From Mucilaginibacter tundrae (GTDB lineage: Bacteria; Bacteroidota; Bacteroidia; Sphingobacteriales; Sphingobacteriaceae), in the NCBI RefSeq assembly GCF_013408825.1, contig NZ_JACCBZ010000009.1:1-64000 (forward strand): DNA of 64,000 bases, written 5' to 3'. The first letter of the stretch is position 1. Each line of letters opens with the position of its first letter. A model generated the notes under the pieces. It was not told the DNA's origin. It did no database searches and saw nothing but the letters and a program-made list of their open reading frames with translations. The translations under genes were made by a program, and so were the position numbers. Positions 36,419 to 45,450 of this stretch are shown here, one piece after another.

Positions 36419-38119
36419 ATGATCCACAAAAAAACAAGAACATATATCCCTGCTGACCTTGATATGAACTGGGAAGCATTGGAACCACTTTTTAAAGAAC
36501 TTTGCAACCGCACGATCAACTCTGCCGAAGAACTAGAACATTGGCTAAAAGATCGTAGCGAATTAGAAGCAGCTATTGAAGAAGATTTCGCCTGGCGCTA
36601 CATACGTATGACTTGCGATACGGCTAATGAAGATTTGCTGGAAAAATTCCAATACTTCGCTACCGAGATCGAACCAAAGATCGCGCCTTACAGCAATGAA
36701 CTGAATAAAAAATTAGTTGCCAGCCAATACGTTGATGAATTAGATGAAGAGAAGTTCTTCATCTATCTGCGCGGGGTTAAAAAATCGTTGGAGCTATTTA
36801 GAGAGGAAAACATTCCTATACAAACCGAGATACAGGTTGAACAACAAAAATACCAGGGCATCAGCGGAGCTTTATCTGTAGAAATTGACGGCAAGGAATT
36901 TACGTTAGAACAAGCAGCGGTTTTTTTGAAGGGGACCGACCGTGCCAAACGTCAGGAAGTTTGGGAAAAGATCAGTTTTCGCCGCTTGCGGGATAAAGAC
37001 AAGTTAAACGAACTGTTCGATCACTTGCGTGAGCTAAGACATAAAGTTGCTTTAAATGCAGGTTTTGAGAACTTCAGAGATTACATGTTCCAGGCATTAG
37101 GGCGTTTTGATTATACACCTCAGGATTGCTACGCCTTCCACGAAGCGATTGAAAAAGAGATAGTACCTATATTAAAGGAGCAAGCTGACAAGCGTAAAGC
37201 TGCTTTAGGTTTAGATACGCTCCGTCCATGGGATTTGGACGTCGATGTATCGGGTAAACCGGCTTTAAAACCATTTAATGGCGGCGCTGAGCTGATCGAA
37301 AAATCTATCCAGTGTTTCCGCAACATTAACAGCTACCTGGGTGAGCGTTTGGAGATCATGAAGGATAATGGCTTGTTTGACGTAGAAAGCCGCAAAGGTA
37401 AAGCACCGGGTGGTTACAACTATCCGTTATCTGAAACAGGGGCACCTTTTATCTTCATGAATTCAGCCAATACTTTTCGCGACCTGACTACGATGGTTCA
37501 CGAAGGCGGACATGCGGTTCATACTTTTTTAACTGCTGATCTGGAGTTGAACGATTTTAAACATTGCCCATCTGAAGTAGCGGAACTAGCCTCTATGAGC
37601 ATGGAATTGATCTCGATGGATAACTGGAATGTTTATTTTGATAACGAGGAAGATCTGAAACGTGCTAAACGCGATCAATTATTTGACGTGTTAAAAACGC
37701 TACCTTGGGTAGCCGTGGTTGACCAGTTTCAGCATTGGATATACACCAACCCGGGCCATACCGATGCCGAGCGCACCGAGGCCTGGATCCAGATCTATGA
37801 GCCATTTGGTGCGGGTTTTGCCGATTGGGGCGGATTGGAAGAAGCAGAGGCAAACCTTTGGCAAAAACAACTACACATTTTCGAAGTACCGTTTTATTAC
37901 ATCGAATATGGCATGGCGCAATTAGGCGCTATCGCCGTTTGGAAAAACTACAAGGAAAACCCCGAAAAAGGTTTAGAACAATATTTAGATGCTTTAAAAT
38001 TAGGTTACACTAAAACCATTAAAGAAATTTACGAAACCGCGGGCATCAAATTTGATTTCAGCGCTGGATACGTAAAGGAACTGGCCGAGTTTGTAAAAGG
38101 CGAAATGGACAAATTATAA
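36419..38119 (+). CDS. M3 family oligoendopeptidase
   Basis: A 566-residue zinc metallopeptidase. The active-site helix TTMVHEGGHAVHTF carries the HExxH-type motif, with the third ligand expected in the following HCPSEVAELASMSMEL. There is no signal peptide, so it probably trims peptides in the cytoplasm, like PepF-type oligoendopeptidases. The ATG at 36419 (MIHKKTRTYIPADL) was chosen over a TTG at 36386, as the latter adds residues without family character. It is monocistronic, with a terminator directly after. Confidence 0.93.
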   Translation: MIHKKTRTYIPADLDMNWEALEPLFKELCNRTINSAEELEHWLKDRSELEAAIEEDFAWRYIRMTCDTANEDLLEKFQYFATEIEPKIAPYSNELNKKLVASQYVDELDEEKFFIYLRGVKKSLELFREENIPIQTEIQVEQQKYQGISGALSVEIDGKEFTLEQAAVFLKGTDRAKRQEVWEKISFRRLRDKDKLNELFDHLRELRHKVALNAGFENFRDYMFQALGRFDYTPQDCYAFHEAIEKEIVPILKEQADKRKAALGLDTLRPWDLDVDVSGKPALKPFNGGAELIEKSIQCFRNINSYLGERLEIMKDNGLFDVESRKGKAPGGYNYPLSETGAPFIFMNSANTFRDLTTMVHEGGHAVHTFLTADLELNDFKHCPSEVAELASMSMELISMDNWNVYFDNEEDLKRAKRDQLFDVLKTLPWVAVVDQFQHWIYTNPGHTDAERTEAWIQIYEPFGAGFADWGGLEEAEANLWQKQLHIFEVPFYYIEYGMAQLGAIAVWKNYKENPEKGLEQYLDALKLGYTKTIKEIYETAGIKFDFSAGYVKELAEFVKGEMDKL

Positions 38120-38156
38120 AATAAAGAAGCCTTCGAATTCGGGGGCTTCTTTATTA
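38120..38156. terminator. intrinsic terminator after the oligoendopeptidase gene
   Basis: Stem ATAAAGAAGCC (38121-38131) pairs with GGCTTCTTTAT (38144-38154), a near-symmetric A/T-flanked hairpin. Confidence 0.85.
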
Positions 38157-38206
38157 TTAACTAATTGATAAAATAATAATTTACATTTGAGGATAGGAAA
38201 CTTATT

Positions 38207-38329
38207 ATGGGATCATTCGGAACATCAGAAATATTGATCTATATTGGCGGCATCATAGTTATAGTGGTTACCATATATATGGCTATAAGCCGTAAGAAAA
38301 AATATGATGACGAGGATATAACTGATTAG
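38207..38329 (+). CDS. small single-pass membrane protein (40 residues)
   Basis: An ATG-initiated frame encodes MGSFGTSEILIYIGGIIVIV as its first half: one hydrophobic helix (about 9-26), then a basic and acidic tail (SRKKKYDDEDITD). The positive-after-helix charge pattern fits an inner-membrane protein with its C-terminus in the cytoplasm. It lies downstream of a terminator with its own 50-base leader, and its end overlaps the stop of the convergent PAP2 gene by 4 bases. I do not recognise a family. Confidence 0.5.
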   Translation: MGSFGTSEILIYIGGIIVIVVTIYMAISRKKKYDDEDITD

Positions 38330-38982
38330 TTATTAATCACTCCTCTATTCCAATTAGCTGATTTTAAAAATCGAGTATTAGCCAACCATGTTATTAAACA
38401 TACAGTTGTTATCGTCCCGATTACGGACCCTGCCGTAACATCTTCAAAAAAGTGTTCGCTTAAATACATTCGCGAGTAGCCTACAAACATCGCCAATAAC
38501 AGTAGCGGCAATCCCCAAAATTTATTTTTTGCCCAGTACGTAAATAATACCGCTGTTGAAAATGCGGTAACGGTATGTCCGGATGGGAAACTGTGCAGTC
38601 TTAACATTTCCACCCCTTTTACAAAATGCATATGTGCCAATTGAGTCTGAAAATATAATGTTGGTCGGGGGGAATCAAAAATGTGTTTTACTACCTGCGC
38701 GGTAAGCGCTGTTATGGTATTCACCAACAAAAGTGTAAAAGCCTTAGCATAGCTGAACAGTACCAGTATCAGCGATAAAACGATCACCGTCCAAAAGTTA
38801 CCCAGGTCAGTTAAATAAGGCGCGATAAAATCGCCCAACGGAAAATTACGGCTATTCACCGCGAAGTATATTTGATCGCGGGAAAACATGATTTTTATTA
38901 GTAAACACAGCATTAAAACCACCAAATAAGGGACAAAAAACACCCTTATTTTATACAATACATCTTTTATGCTTATATTCAT
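38326..38982 (-). CDS. PAP2-family lipid phosphatase
   Basis: A 218-residue membrane protein with about five transmembrane helices. All three catalytic motifs are present: KHIFDSPRP, SFPSGHT and SRMYLSEHFFEDV. It would dephosphorylate a membrane lipid such as phosphatidic acid or undecaprenyl pyrophosphate on the outer face of the inner membrane. A second PAP2 protein with a different layout lies at 41210. It is divergent from the amino acid permease gene. Confidence 0.93.
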   Translation of the reverse strand: MNISIKDVLYKIRVFFVPYLVVLMLCLLIKIMFSRDQIYFAVNSRNFPLGDFIAPYLTDLGNFWTVIVLSLILVLFSYAKAFTLLLVNTITALTAQVVKHIFDSPRPTLYFQTQLAHMHFVKGVEMLRLHSFPSGHTVTAFSTAVLFTYWAKNKFWGLPLLLLAMFVGYSRMYLSEHFFEDVTAGSVIGTITTVCLITWLANTRFLKSANWNRGVINN

Positions 38983-39025
38983 GGGTGCAAATTAAGCATA
39001 TACTTATTGCCTGCAAAAAAATGAT

Positions 39026-39033
39026 TATGTTTG
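39026..39033 (+). promoter_or_regulatory. candidate -7 promoter box for the permease gene
   Basis: TATGTTTG fits the Bacteroidota TAnnTTTG consensus and lies 30 bases before the permease ATG. A TTG lies 16 bases upstream, shorter than the usual 19-21 spacing. Confidence 0.4.
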
Positions 39034-39062
39034 AATCCATTGACCGACCCCATATTTAATTT

Positions 39063-40958
39063 ATGTCGAATAGTATATTCCGTAAAAAATCTATTAATAA
39101 AATCATGGCCGATGTGGCCAGTGGCCTTAGCGACAGCGAACATACAGGCAATCACCTTACCAGAGCACTTAATGTAAAAGACCTTACCCTGATGGGTATT
39201 GCCGCGGTAGTTGGCGCGGGTATTTTTTCTACCATTGGCGAAGCCTCCTTTCAGGGTGGGCCGGGTGTTACTATACTATTTGTAATTACTGCCGTTACGT
39301 GCGGATTTTCCGCATTGTGTTATGCCGAATTTGCTTCGCGCATACCTGTTGCAGGCAGCGCTTATACCTATGCGTATGCCTCTTTTGGCGAATTGATCGC
39401 CTGGATCATCGGCTGGGATCTGTTGATGGAATATGCTATTGGCAATATCGCGGTAGCCATATCATGGAGTACCTATTTTGTGAATTTACTGGAGCTTTGC
39501 CATATTCAAATGCCTAAGTACCTGATAATGGATTATTTTTCTGCATTTACGGCGCATACACAAATGCTGCAGCTTACTGCAAGCCATAATTTAGCGGGCA
39601 TAACGGATTCCATTAAAATTGGCGCTATGGCCTGGGATACGGCACCGGGCATTGGCGGTTTTAAGCTTATAGCCAATACTCCTGCCCTGCTTATAGTTAT
39701 AATTATCACCTACTTGGTTTATATAGGCATCCGCGAAACCAAAAGAGCAACCAATGGCATGGTTATATTAAAAATAGCCATCGTATTGGCTGTTATCGCC
39801 ATCGGTTTTTTCTATATCACTCCAGCCAACTGGCACCCTTTTATGCCGAATGGCTTTAGCGGGGTAATGAAAGGTGTTTCGGGTGTATTCTTCGCTTATA
39901 TTGGGTTCGATGCCATATCTACTACTGCCGAGGAATGCGAAAACCCACAACGTGATTTACCTCGCGGGATGATCTATTCATTAATAATTTGTACTGTATT
40001 ATATGTATTGATCGCATTGGTATTGACCGGCATGGTGAGCTATAAAGACCTTGCTGTTGGCGACCCATTGGCATTTGTATTTAACAAGGTACATTTACCC
40101 GGTATAGGAGGCGTTATTTCTTTCAGCGCGGTAATTGCTACGGCCAGTGTATTGCTGATCTTCCAGCTTGGGCAACCCCGTATTTGGATGAGCATGAGCC
40201 GTGATGGTTTATTGCCGAAAGTATTTTCGCGCATCCACCCCAAATTCCATACGCCGTCATTCGCAACTATTGTAACGGGGTTTGTGGTTGCCATTCCGGC
40301 ATTGTTCATGAACCTTACCGAGGTAACCGACTTAACCAGTATAGGTACCTTATTTGCATTCGTATTGGTTTGTGGCGGTGTATTACTTATCCCCCGCGAA
40401 GCCGCTGTAGCAGGTAAGTTTCACCTGCCTTATATAAACGCCAAATTTATAGCCCCGGTGCTATTCATTATTGGCGCCGTATTTTTCTGGAAACCAATGA
40501 TAGCCTTGTTTTCAGGGGAAAATGCTCATGAGAATTTCCCATTCTTCCTGTTTATCATTCTTTCAGCCGCGCTTACGGTAATGGCCTTTATTAAAAACCT
40601 ATCGCTGATACCTGTTTTAGGCCTTTTAAGCTGTTTTTATTTAATGACACAGCTTGGCTACGATAACTGGATCCGTTTCCTTGGATGGCTGGTTATTGGC
40701 CTTGTTATATATGTTAGCTATGGGTACACACACAGCTCACTAGGCAAAACGGCTTCGCCAGCACATAAATCGTCGTTATGGTTTGGTTTGGTTGGTGGTA
40801 TATTATCTGTTATAGCTGTTAGCGTTCTAATGCCCGACCATAGTGTTTTAGTTTTAATATTAGATGGAATTGTAGCAGGATGCCTTGGCTTTTTGGCAGT
40901 ATATCTAATCGTATCATCGTACTTTATATTGGCAAAAAAGGGTAAAGCTACCACATGA
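39063..40958 (+). CDS. APC-family amino acid permease
   Basis: A 631-residue integral membrane transporter with at least 12, probably 14, transmembrane helices. The start of helix 1 (LMGIAAVVGAGIFSTIGEAS) has the G-x-G-I-F ion/substrate site of APC carriers, and FFAYIGFDAISTTAEECENP is typical of the cationic amino acid transporter branch. It is predicted to import amino acids at the inner membrane. The last bases overlap the SemiSWEET start (ATGA), so the two genes are coupled. Confidence 0.93.
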   Translation: MSNSIFRKKSINKIMADVASGLSDSEHTGNHLTRALNVKDLTLMGIAAVVGAGIFSTIGEASFQGGPGVTILFVITAVTCGFSALCYAEFASRIPVAGSAYTYAYASFGELIAWIIGWDLLMEYAIGNIAVAISWSTYFVNLLELCHIQMPKYLIMDYFSAFTAHTQMLQLTASHNLAGITDSIKIGAMAWDTAPGIGGFKLIANTPALLIVIIITYLVYIGIRETKRATNGMVILKIAIVLAVIAIGFFYITPANWHPFMPNGFSGVMKGVSGVFFAYIGFDAISTTAEECENPQRDLPRGMIYSLIICTVLYVLIALVLTGMVSYKDLAVGDPLAFVFNKVHLPGIGGVISFSAVIATASVLLIFQLGQPRIWMSMSRDGLLPKVFSRIHPKFHTPSFATIVTGFVVAIPALFMNLTEVTDLTSIGTLFAFVLVCGGVLLIPREAAVAGKFHLPYINAKFIAPVLFIIGAVFFWKPMIALFSGENAHENFPFFLFIILSAALTVMAFIKNLSLIPVLGLLSCFYLMTQLGYDNWIRFLGWLVIGLVIYVSYGYTHSSLGKTASPAHKSSLWFGLVGGILSVIAVSVLMPDHSVLVLILDGIVAGCLGFLAVYLIVSSYFILAKKGKATT

Positions 40959-41209
40959 ATACAGTAACGATAATAGGATATTTAGCGGCCTTCGGTACAA
41001 CGGTTTCGTTTTTACCGCAGGCTGTTAAAACTATCCGCACTAAAGATACATCGGGTATATCATTACCCATGTACTGCTTTTTTACAGCGGGGACTTTGTT
41101 ATGGCTGATTTATGGATTAATGGCGCCTAGCTTACCGGTAGCCGTAGCTAACGCAATAACGCTTATTTTTGCAAGCGCCATCCTCACCTACAAAATAAAA
41201 TACAAATAA
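40955..41209 (+). CDS. SemiSWEET sugar transporter
   Basis: An 84-residue protein with three transmembrane helices, one MtN3/PQ-loop repeat. GYLAAFGTTVSFLPQAVKTI contains the PQ motif and is followed by TKDTSGISLPMYCFFTAGTLLWLIYG. It acts as a dimer for sugar movement across the inner membrane. It overlaps the permease gene by 4 bases. Its stop codon directly abuts the stop of the convergent PAP2 gene. Confidence 0.92.
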   Translation: MNTVTIIGYLAAFGTTVSFLPQAVKTIRTKDTSGISLPMYCFFTAGTLLWLIYGLMAPSLPVAVANAITLIFASAILTYKIKYK

Positions 41210-42043
41210 TTAAAACTGCGCTGCAAACGAAAGCCCCGGTGTACCATTTTGGTAGCTAGGCATAACCATGGTGCTCTTTCCGTTTTTACCTTTGTGGGTT
41301 AGCGCATTACGAAGATATGGATATACCAAGTAGGCCGCTTTAGTTGATAACACACCAAAACCCGCACCGGCAACTACATCACTAAACCAATGGTCGCGAT
41401 TGTATAGTCGGAATATCCCTGTTGTAACAGCTACAGAATAACCAATTATGGTATATACGGGAGAATTTTCAGAATATTCTTGCGCTAAAAATTCAGCACC
41501 CATAAATGCTACCGAGGTATGCCCTGAAGGGAAAGAAAGATAATCTGTTTTATTGGGACGAAGCCGATGGGTTGTATATTTAGTAATATAAGCCGTAGTA
41601 CCTAAAAATAAGCCAGACAACCCGAGTAAGGCTGTACGATCAATAAAAGTATTTTTACCTTCAACCCCAATCAGATCAAGACCGTAAACCATTACTATCG
41701 GCGTCACTAAAAAATAACTCTCCGCTTTTGTACTAAATGTTGGATTTGTTTTCTTTATCTCGCCCTCAATATAATAATCTACCCGGCGTATAGGATGAAT
41801 AAAGAATGAAGATACTCCGTAGGCTATCGCTATTCCCGGAGGAATAAGCGACAGCGGATTGCTATGCAATTTCTTAACCGTATCGGGAGCCGTAAAAAGA
41901 TCTTTCTTAACCGTATCAGCAATATTTTTTTTGGCGGTATCCGTTGTCGAAACCTGTGCACTTGCTTCAATCGAAACAAAGCAAAATAAGGCGAGTATTA
42001 TCTTTTTCAAGGTGGCGTGTAGATTATAATTACTAATATCCAA
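41210..42043 (-). CDS. secreted or outer-envelope PAP2-family phosphatase
   Basis: A 277-residue protein with an N-terminal hydrophobic export segment (IILALFCFVSIEASAQ), a Thr/Lys-rich spacer, then a PAP2 domain: RLRPNKTDYLSFPSGHTSVA contains the KxxxxxxRP-like and PSGH motifs, and RLYNRDHWFSDVVAGAGFG the third. Unlike the PAP2 protein at 38326 it carries a signal peptide. The substrate is probably a lipid phosphate in the envelope. Confidence 0.9.
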   Translation of the reverse strand: MDISNYNLHATLKKIILALFCFVSIEASAQVSTTDTAKKNIADTVKKDLFTAPDTVKKLHSNPLSLIPPGIAIAYGVSSFFIHPIRRVDYYIEGEIKKTNPTFSTKAESYFLVTPIVMVYGLDLIGVEGKNTFIDRTALLGLSGLFLGTTAYITKYTTHRLRPNKTDYLSFPSGHTSVAFMGAEFLAQEYSENSPVYTIIGYSVAVTTGIFRLYNRDHWFSDVVAGAGFGVLSTKAAYLVYPYLRNALTHKGKNGKSTMVMPSYQNGTPGLSFAAQF

Positions 42044-42102
42044 CTACAATCTGTAGTAAATCTGAATTTGTTAACCTTAATTTAACATTAACAAAAATTA
42101 AA

Positions 42103-44046
42103 TTACTTAATTCTATCAAGTTCAACGGTTTCCGGGGCGGCAAGCATTAGCGGCACTTTTTCAACAGTAACAAAGCTTAAATCAAGGCCAAATCCACGTT
42201 CTTCTGATAAACTTAGCTTTTTTAATATGGAATAATAGCTCATTAAAAAGCTTTCGTAAAGCGACAAGTTATGCGACCGGGAAATCACTTTTTCTATCAC
42301 TACAAAACGAAAATCGCCAACTATTTTATGTTTGTTAAGGGATGTATATTTGCTGGTAATATCAACCTCGCCATTTTTTACCAGCTCTTCCACCACTTTT
42401 CTAAAAAGCAGATTTATTTGCTGTTCAACCCTAAAACCAAGTTTAAAGTCGATCCTGATTAGTTTATTTGGCACCAAAAAGTCGACCTCATATTCGCGTT
42501 TATAAGGCTCATCAACCACATCAACGTGTACCAGCCAATAAACATCGGCACGTTTAGGTTGCTTTTGGAGGATGGAATAAATGATCTTCGACTCAATTTC
42601 CGAATCAAAATTAGCGCTGGTTAAATAAACCAATTGCGATGCATATTTAGGTACGCTTTCGTCATCGCTCAATTCTTTTATAATATTGAAATAGTCTTCT
42701 ATCTCAATAAACTTAACGTAACGGTTACGGATCCTGCGTGCAGTATGCCAGGTCCACATTATCGAGAAAAGCACGGTACCAACACTCAGTGTAAACCAAC
42801 CGCCATGTACAAATTTAACCAAGTTGCTTGACAGGAATGTAGTTTCGATTATCAAGTAAACAGTCAGGAAAATGGTGATAATATAATCCGGATATTTTTT
42901 CTTTTTAAGAAATTTAGACACCAGTATGGTTGTCATCAGCATGGCTACGGTAATACTTAAACCGTAAGCGGCAGTCATCGCGTCGGATGTTTTGAATAAC
43001 AATACCACACCAATACAGCCGGCACAAAGCAGCCAGTTAACACTCGGCACATATAATTGTCCTTTTTGTTCAGATGGGTAATTTATCTTCACTTTTGGCC
43101 ATAAATTAAGCCTCACGGCTTCGGCTATCAGCGTAAACGATCCAGAGATTAACGCCTGGCTGGCAATAATAGTAGCAACCGTTGCAATACCAATACCAAA
43201 TATGAGGAACCATTGCGGCATAATAGCGTAGAATGGATTAAACTTATCCATATCTATCACTTTGCCGTTGTGCTGCATCAGCCAAACCGTTTGGCCCAAA
43301 TAATTTAATATTAAACAAGTTTTTACGTAGATCCAGCTGATGCGGATGTTTGATCGGCCGCAATGGCCTAAATCAGAATATAAGGCCTCGGCACCTGTTG
43401 TACACAAGAAAACCGCTCCTAATATGATAAACGCGTGAGGGTCTGTAAACAATAACTTAACACCATAGTATGGGTTTAATGCTTTAAAAACAGTTGGATC
43501 CTGTATAATAAATGCCATTCCCAAAATGCCCATCATGCTAAACCAAATAAACATAATAGGCCCAAAGGCCTTACCAACCAGCGATGTACCAAATTGTTGA
43601 ATAAAAAATAGCCCGGCTATTATTATAATAACAATTGACATAGTAGGTATATGCGGATAAATAGGTTTTAACCCTTCGATTGCTGATGAGATGGAGATTG
43701 GCGGTGTAATAATACCATCGGCTAAAAGCGCGCAACCACCAATTACTGCCGGTATTACCAGCCAACGAGCCCTACGCCTAACCAGCGAAAACAAAGAGAA
43801 TATCCCTCCTTCGCCTTTGTTATCGGCCTGTAAGGTAATTACAACATATTTTAAAGTAGTTTGGAGCGTTAACGTCCAGATAATAAGGGAAACACCACCC
43901 AGTGCCAGCGTATCCGTGATAGTTTGGTGGCCAACAATAGCCTTAAAAACATATAAAGGTGAAGTACCGATATCGCCATAAATTATTCCTAAACTGATTA
44001 ATAAACCTGCGAAAGTTAATTTTTGTAGATCTTTATGATTTGACAC
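42103..44046 (-). CDS. kup: Kup-type potassium uptake protein
   Basis: A 647-residue K+:H+ symporter of the KUP/HAK/KT family with about 12 transmembrane helices and a C-terminal cytoplasmic region. The opening LLISLGIIYGDIGTSPLYVF is diagnostic, followed by ADNKGEGGIFSLFSL and GCALLADGIITPPISI. The start at 44046 gives the usual short N-terminus. A TATTTTTG box on minus (44066-44073 on plus) lies about 20 bases upstream and fits the TAnnTTTG promoter element. It is monocistronic. Confidence 0.95.
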   Translation of the reverse strand: MSNHKDLQKLTFAGLLISLGIIYGDIGTSPLYVFKAIVGHQTITDTLALGGVSLIIWTLTLQTTLKYVVITLQADNKGEGGIFSLFSLVRRRARWLVIPAVIGGCALLADGIITPPISISSAIEGLKPIYPHIPTMSIVIIIIAGLFFIQQFGTSLVGKAFGPIMFIWFSMMGILGMAFIIQDPTVFKALNPYYGVKLLFTDPHAFIILGAVFLCTTGAEALYSDLGHCGRSNIRISWIYVKTCLILNYLGQTVWLMQHNGKVIDMDKFNPFYAIMPQWFLIFGIGIATVATIIASQALISGSFTLIAEAVRLNLWPKVKINYPSEQKGQLYVPSVNWLLCAGCIGVVLLFKTSDAMTAAYGLSITVAMLMTTILVSKFLKKKKYPDYIITIFLTVYLIIETTFLSSNLVKFVHGGWFTLSVGTVLFSIMWTWHTARRIRNRYVKFIEIEDYFNIIKELSDDESVPKYASQLVYLTSANFDSEIESKIIYSILQKQPKRADVYWLVHVDVVDEPYKREYEVDFLVPNKLIRIDFKLGFRVEQQINLLFRKVVEELVKNGEVDITSKYTSLNKHKIVGDFRFVVIEKVISRSHNLSLYESFLMSYYSILKKLSLSEERGFGLDLSFVTVEKVPLMLAAPETVELDRIK

Positions 44047-44209
44047 TGATATGTTTTTAAAGATGCAAAAATATTATTTTTTTTCACTAACACCCTTTTT
44101 CATTGTATTTGCGTATAACTTAATAACATTTAGAAAACACATGTGTGTTAAATTTTGTTAAAAAAGAAATTTTGCGCAATTGTTTATAAAATGATGCGCG
44201 CTTTATTTA

Positions 44210-44217
44210 TACTTTTG
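44210..44217 (+). promoter_or_regulatory. candidate -7 promoter box for the T9SS-cargo gene
   Basis: TACTTTTG exactly fits the Bacteroidota TAnnTTTG consensus, 19 bases before the ATG at 44236. The -33 element is not clear. Confidence 0.45.
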
Positions 44218-44235
44218 CAGCAATAACAATAAGGG

Positions 44236-44733
44236 ATGAGGCGAATTTATACTAATTACTGTTCATGGAAGATATGTATCGCGGTAGCGGTATTCATGAA
44301 TTTCGCCTTTGCTTATGGTGGGCCAGTTATTAAAGATACCATTTATCTGCATAGTAAAAAAGCCAAAGCCAAGCAATCATATCTTAAAAATGGGTTGCCT
44401 TTCTCATTACCTCCTGTTAAACCCGGTGTTACCTCTTACGTTAAATTTACCGTTAACCACCAGGATGATAAGCTATTAAGCGATGTGGAAGTATATCCAA
44501 ACCCTGCTACCGATCTGATCAACCTGAAATACGACCTATCGCGCAATTCAAACGTAAGCATTAAAATAATGGATGTTTTAGGTAATGATATTGCTACCGT
44601 TTTTCAACAAAGGGTTGATCTTGGCGAGCAGAAGTTCTCTTATTCCATCAGCAACAAATTGAGCCGAGGCTTTTATTTTGTTAAGATAGTGGCCGGTACC
44701 GAATCGGTTATTAAAAGGATTAGCATCCTTTAG
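44236..44733 (+). CDS. small protein with type IX secretion sorting domain
   Basis: A 165-residue protein with an N-terminal export signal (ICIAVAVFMNFAFAYG) and a C-terminal type A sorting domain: VEVYPNPATDLINLKYDL, then KIMDVLGNDIA and SRGFYFVKIVAG, ending KRISIL. There is almost nothing between the two (about 50 residues), so the mature cargo is tiny. It is expected to be exported by Sec, then by the T9SS, to the surface. The function is unknown. It supports the Bacteroidota assignment. Confidence 0.9.
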   Translation: MRRIYTNYCSWKICIAVAVFMNFAFAYGGPVIKDTIYLHSKKAKAKQSYLKNGLPFSLPPVKPGVTSYVKFTVNHQDDKLLSDVEVYPNPATDLINLKYDLSRNSNVSIKIMDVLGNDIATVFQQRVDLGEQKFSYSISNKLSRGFYFVKIVAGTESVIKRISIL

Positions 44734-44833
44734 TTATTGGTTAGATTGAGTTGATTTAGTGAGTAGTTAACTACATTCATGAAATTTCCGAATCAACCAT
44801 TCTCCCAATCAACAAAATCACTAATTTTACAGC

Positions 44834-45448
44834 ATGAAAATTATCGCTATTGGTCGCAATTACGCGGAGCATGCAAAAGAACTGAATAACCCTGTACCTA
44901 CCGTTCCGGTTATATTTATGAAACCGGATACCGCGCTTTTAAAAGATAACAAGCCTTTTTATCACCCTGAATTTTCACAGGATGTACATCATGAGATAGA
45001 GCTGGTATTGAAAGTTTGTAAGGAAGGAAAACACGTAAGTGAGAAATTTGCAGGCAATTATTTTGATGAGATCGGCCTTGGTATTGATTTTACCGCACGC
45101 GACATCCAAAATAAACATAAGGAAAAAGGCTTGCCCTGGGAGTTAGCTAAATCATTTGATGGCTCGGCTCCTATCAGCAGCACATTTATACCAAAAGCTG
45201 ATTTTGAAGATCTTTATAACATTGAATTTAAATTGGATATAAACGGCGAAACCAGGCAATTTGGTAATACTAAAGATCTGATCTTTTCTTTTGAGCGCAT
45301 CATAGCTTTTGTATCACAATATATCACCCTAAAAAAAGGTGACCTGATTTTTACCGGAACACCGGAAGGTGTAAGTAAAGTTAGCGTTGGCGACCACCTG
45401 GAAGGTTATTTAAGAGGCAACAAATTACTTGACTTTTATGTTAAGTAA
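44834..45448 (+). CDS. fumarylacetoacetate hydrolase family protein
   Basis: A 204-residue FAH-fold enzyme: AIGRNYAEHAKELNNPVP, metal-binding EIELVLKVCKEGKHVSE, GIDFTARDIQNKHKEKG and DLIFTGTPEGVSKV. Small members like this act as acylpyruvate hydrolases or oxaloacetate decarboxylases. It is cytoplasmic and Mg-dependent. It is the first gene of a tight three-gene operon with an M23 peptidase (2-base gap) and Bcp (2-base gap). Confidence 0.93.
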   Translation: MKIIAIGRNYAEHAKELNNPVPTVPVIFMKPDTALLKDNKPFYHPEFSQDVHHEIELVLKVCKEGKHVSEKFAGNYFDEIGLGIDFTARDIQNKHKEKGLPWELAKSFDGSAPISSTFIPKADFEDLYNIEFKLDINGETRQFGNTKDLIFSFERIIAFVSQYITLKKGDLIFTGTPEGVSKVSVGDHLEGYLRGNKLLDFYVK

Positions 45449-45450
45449 GC

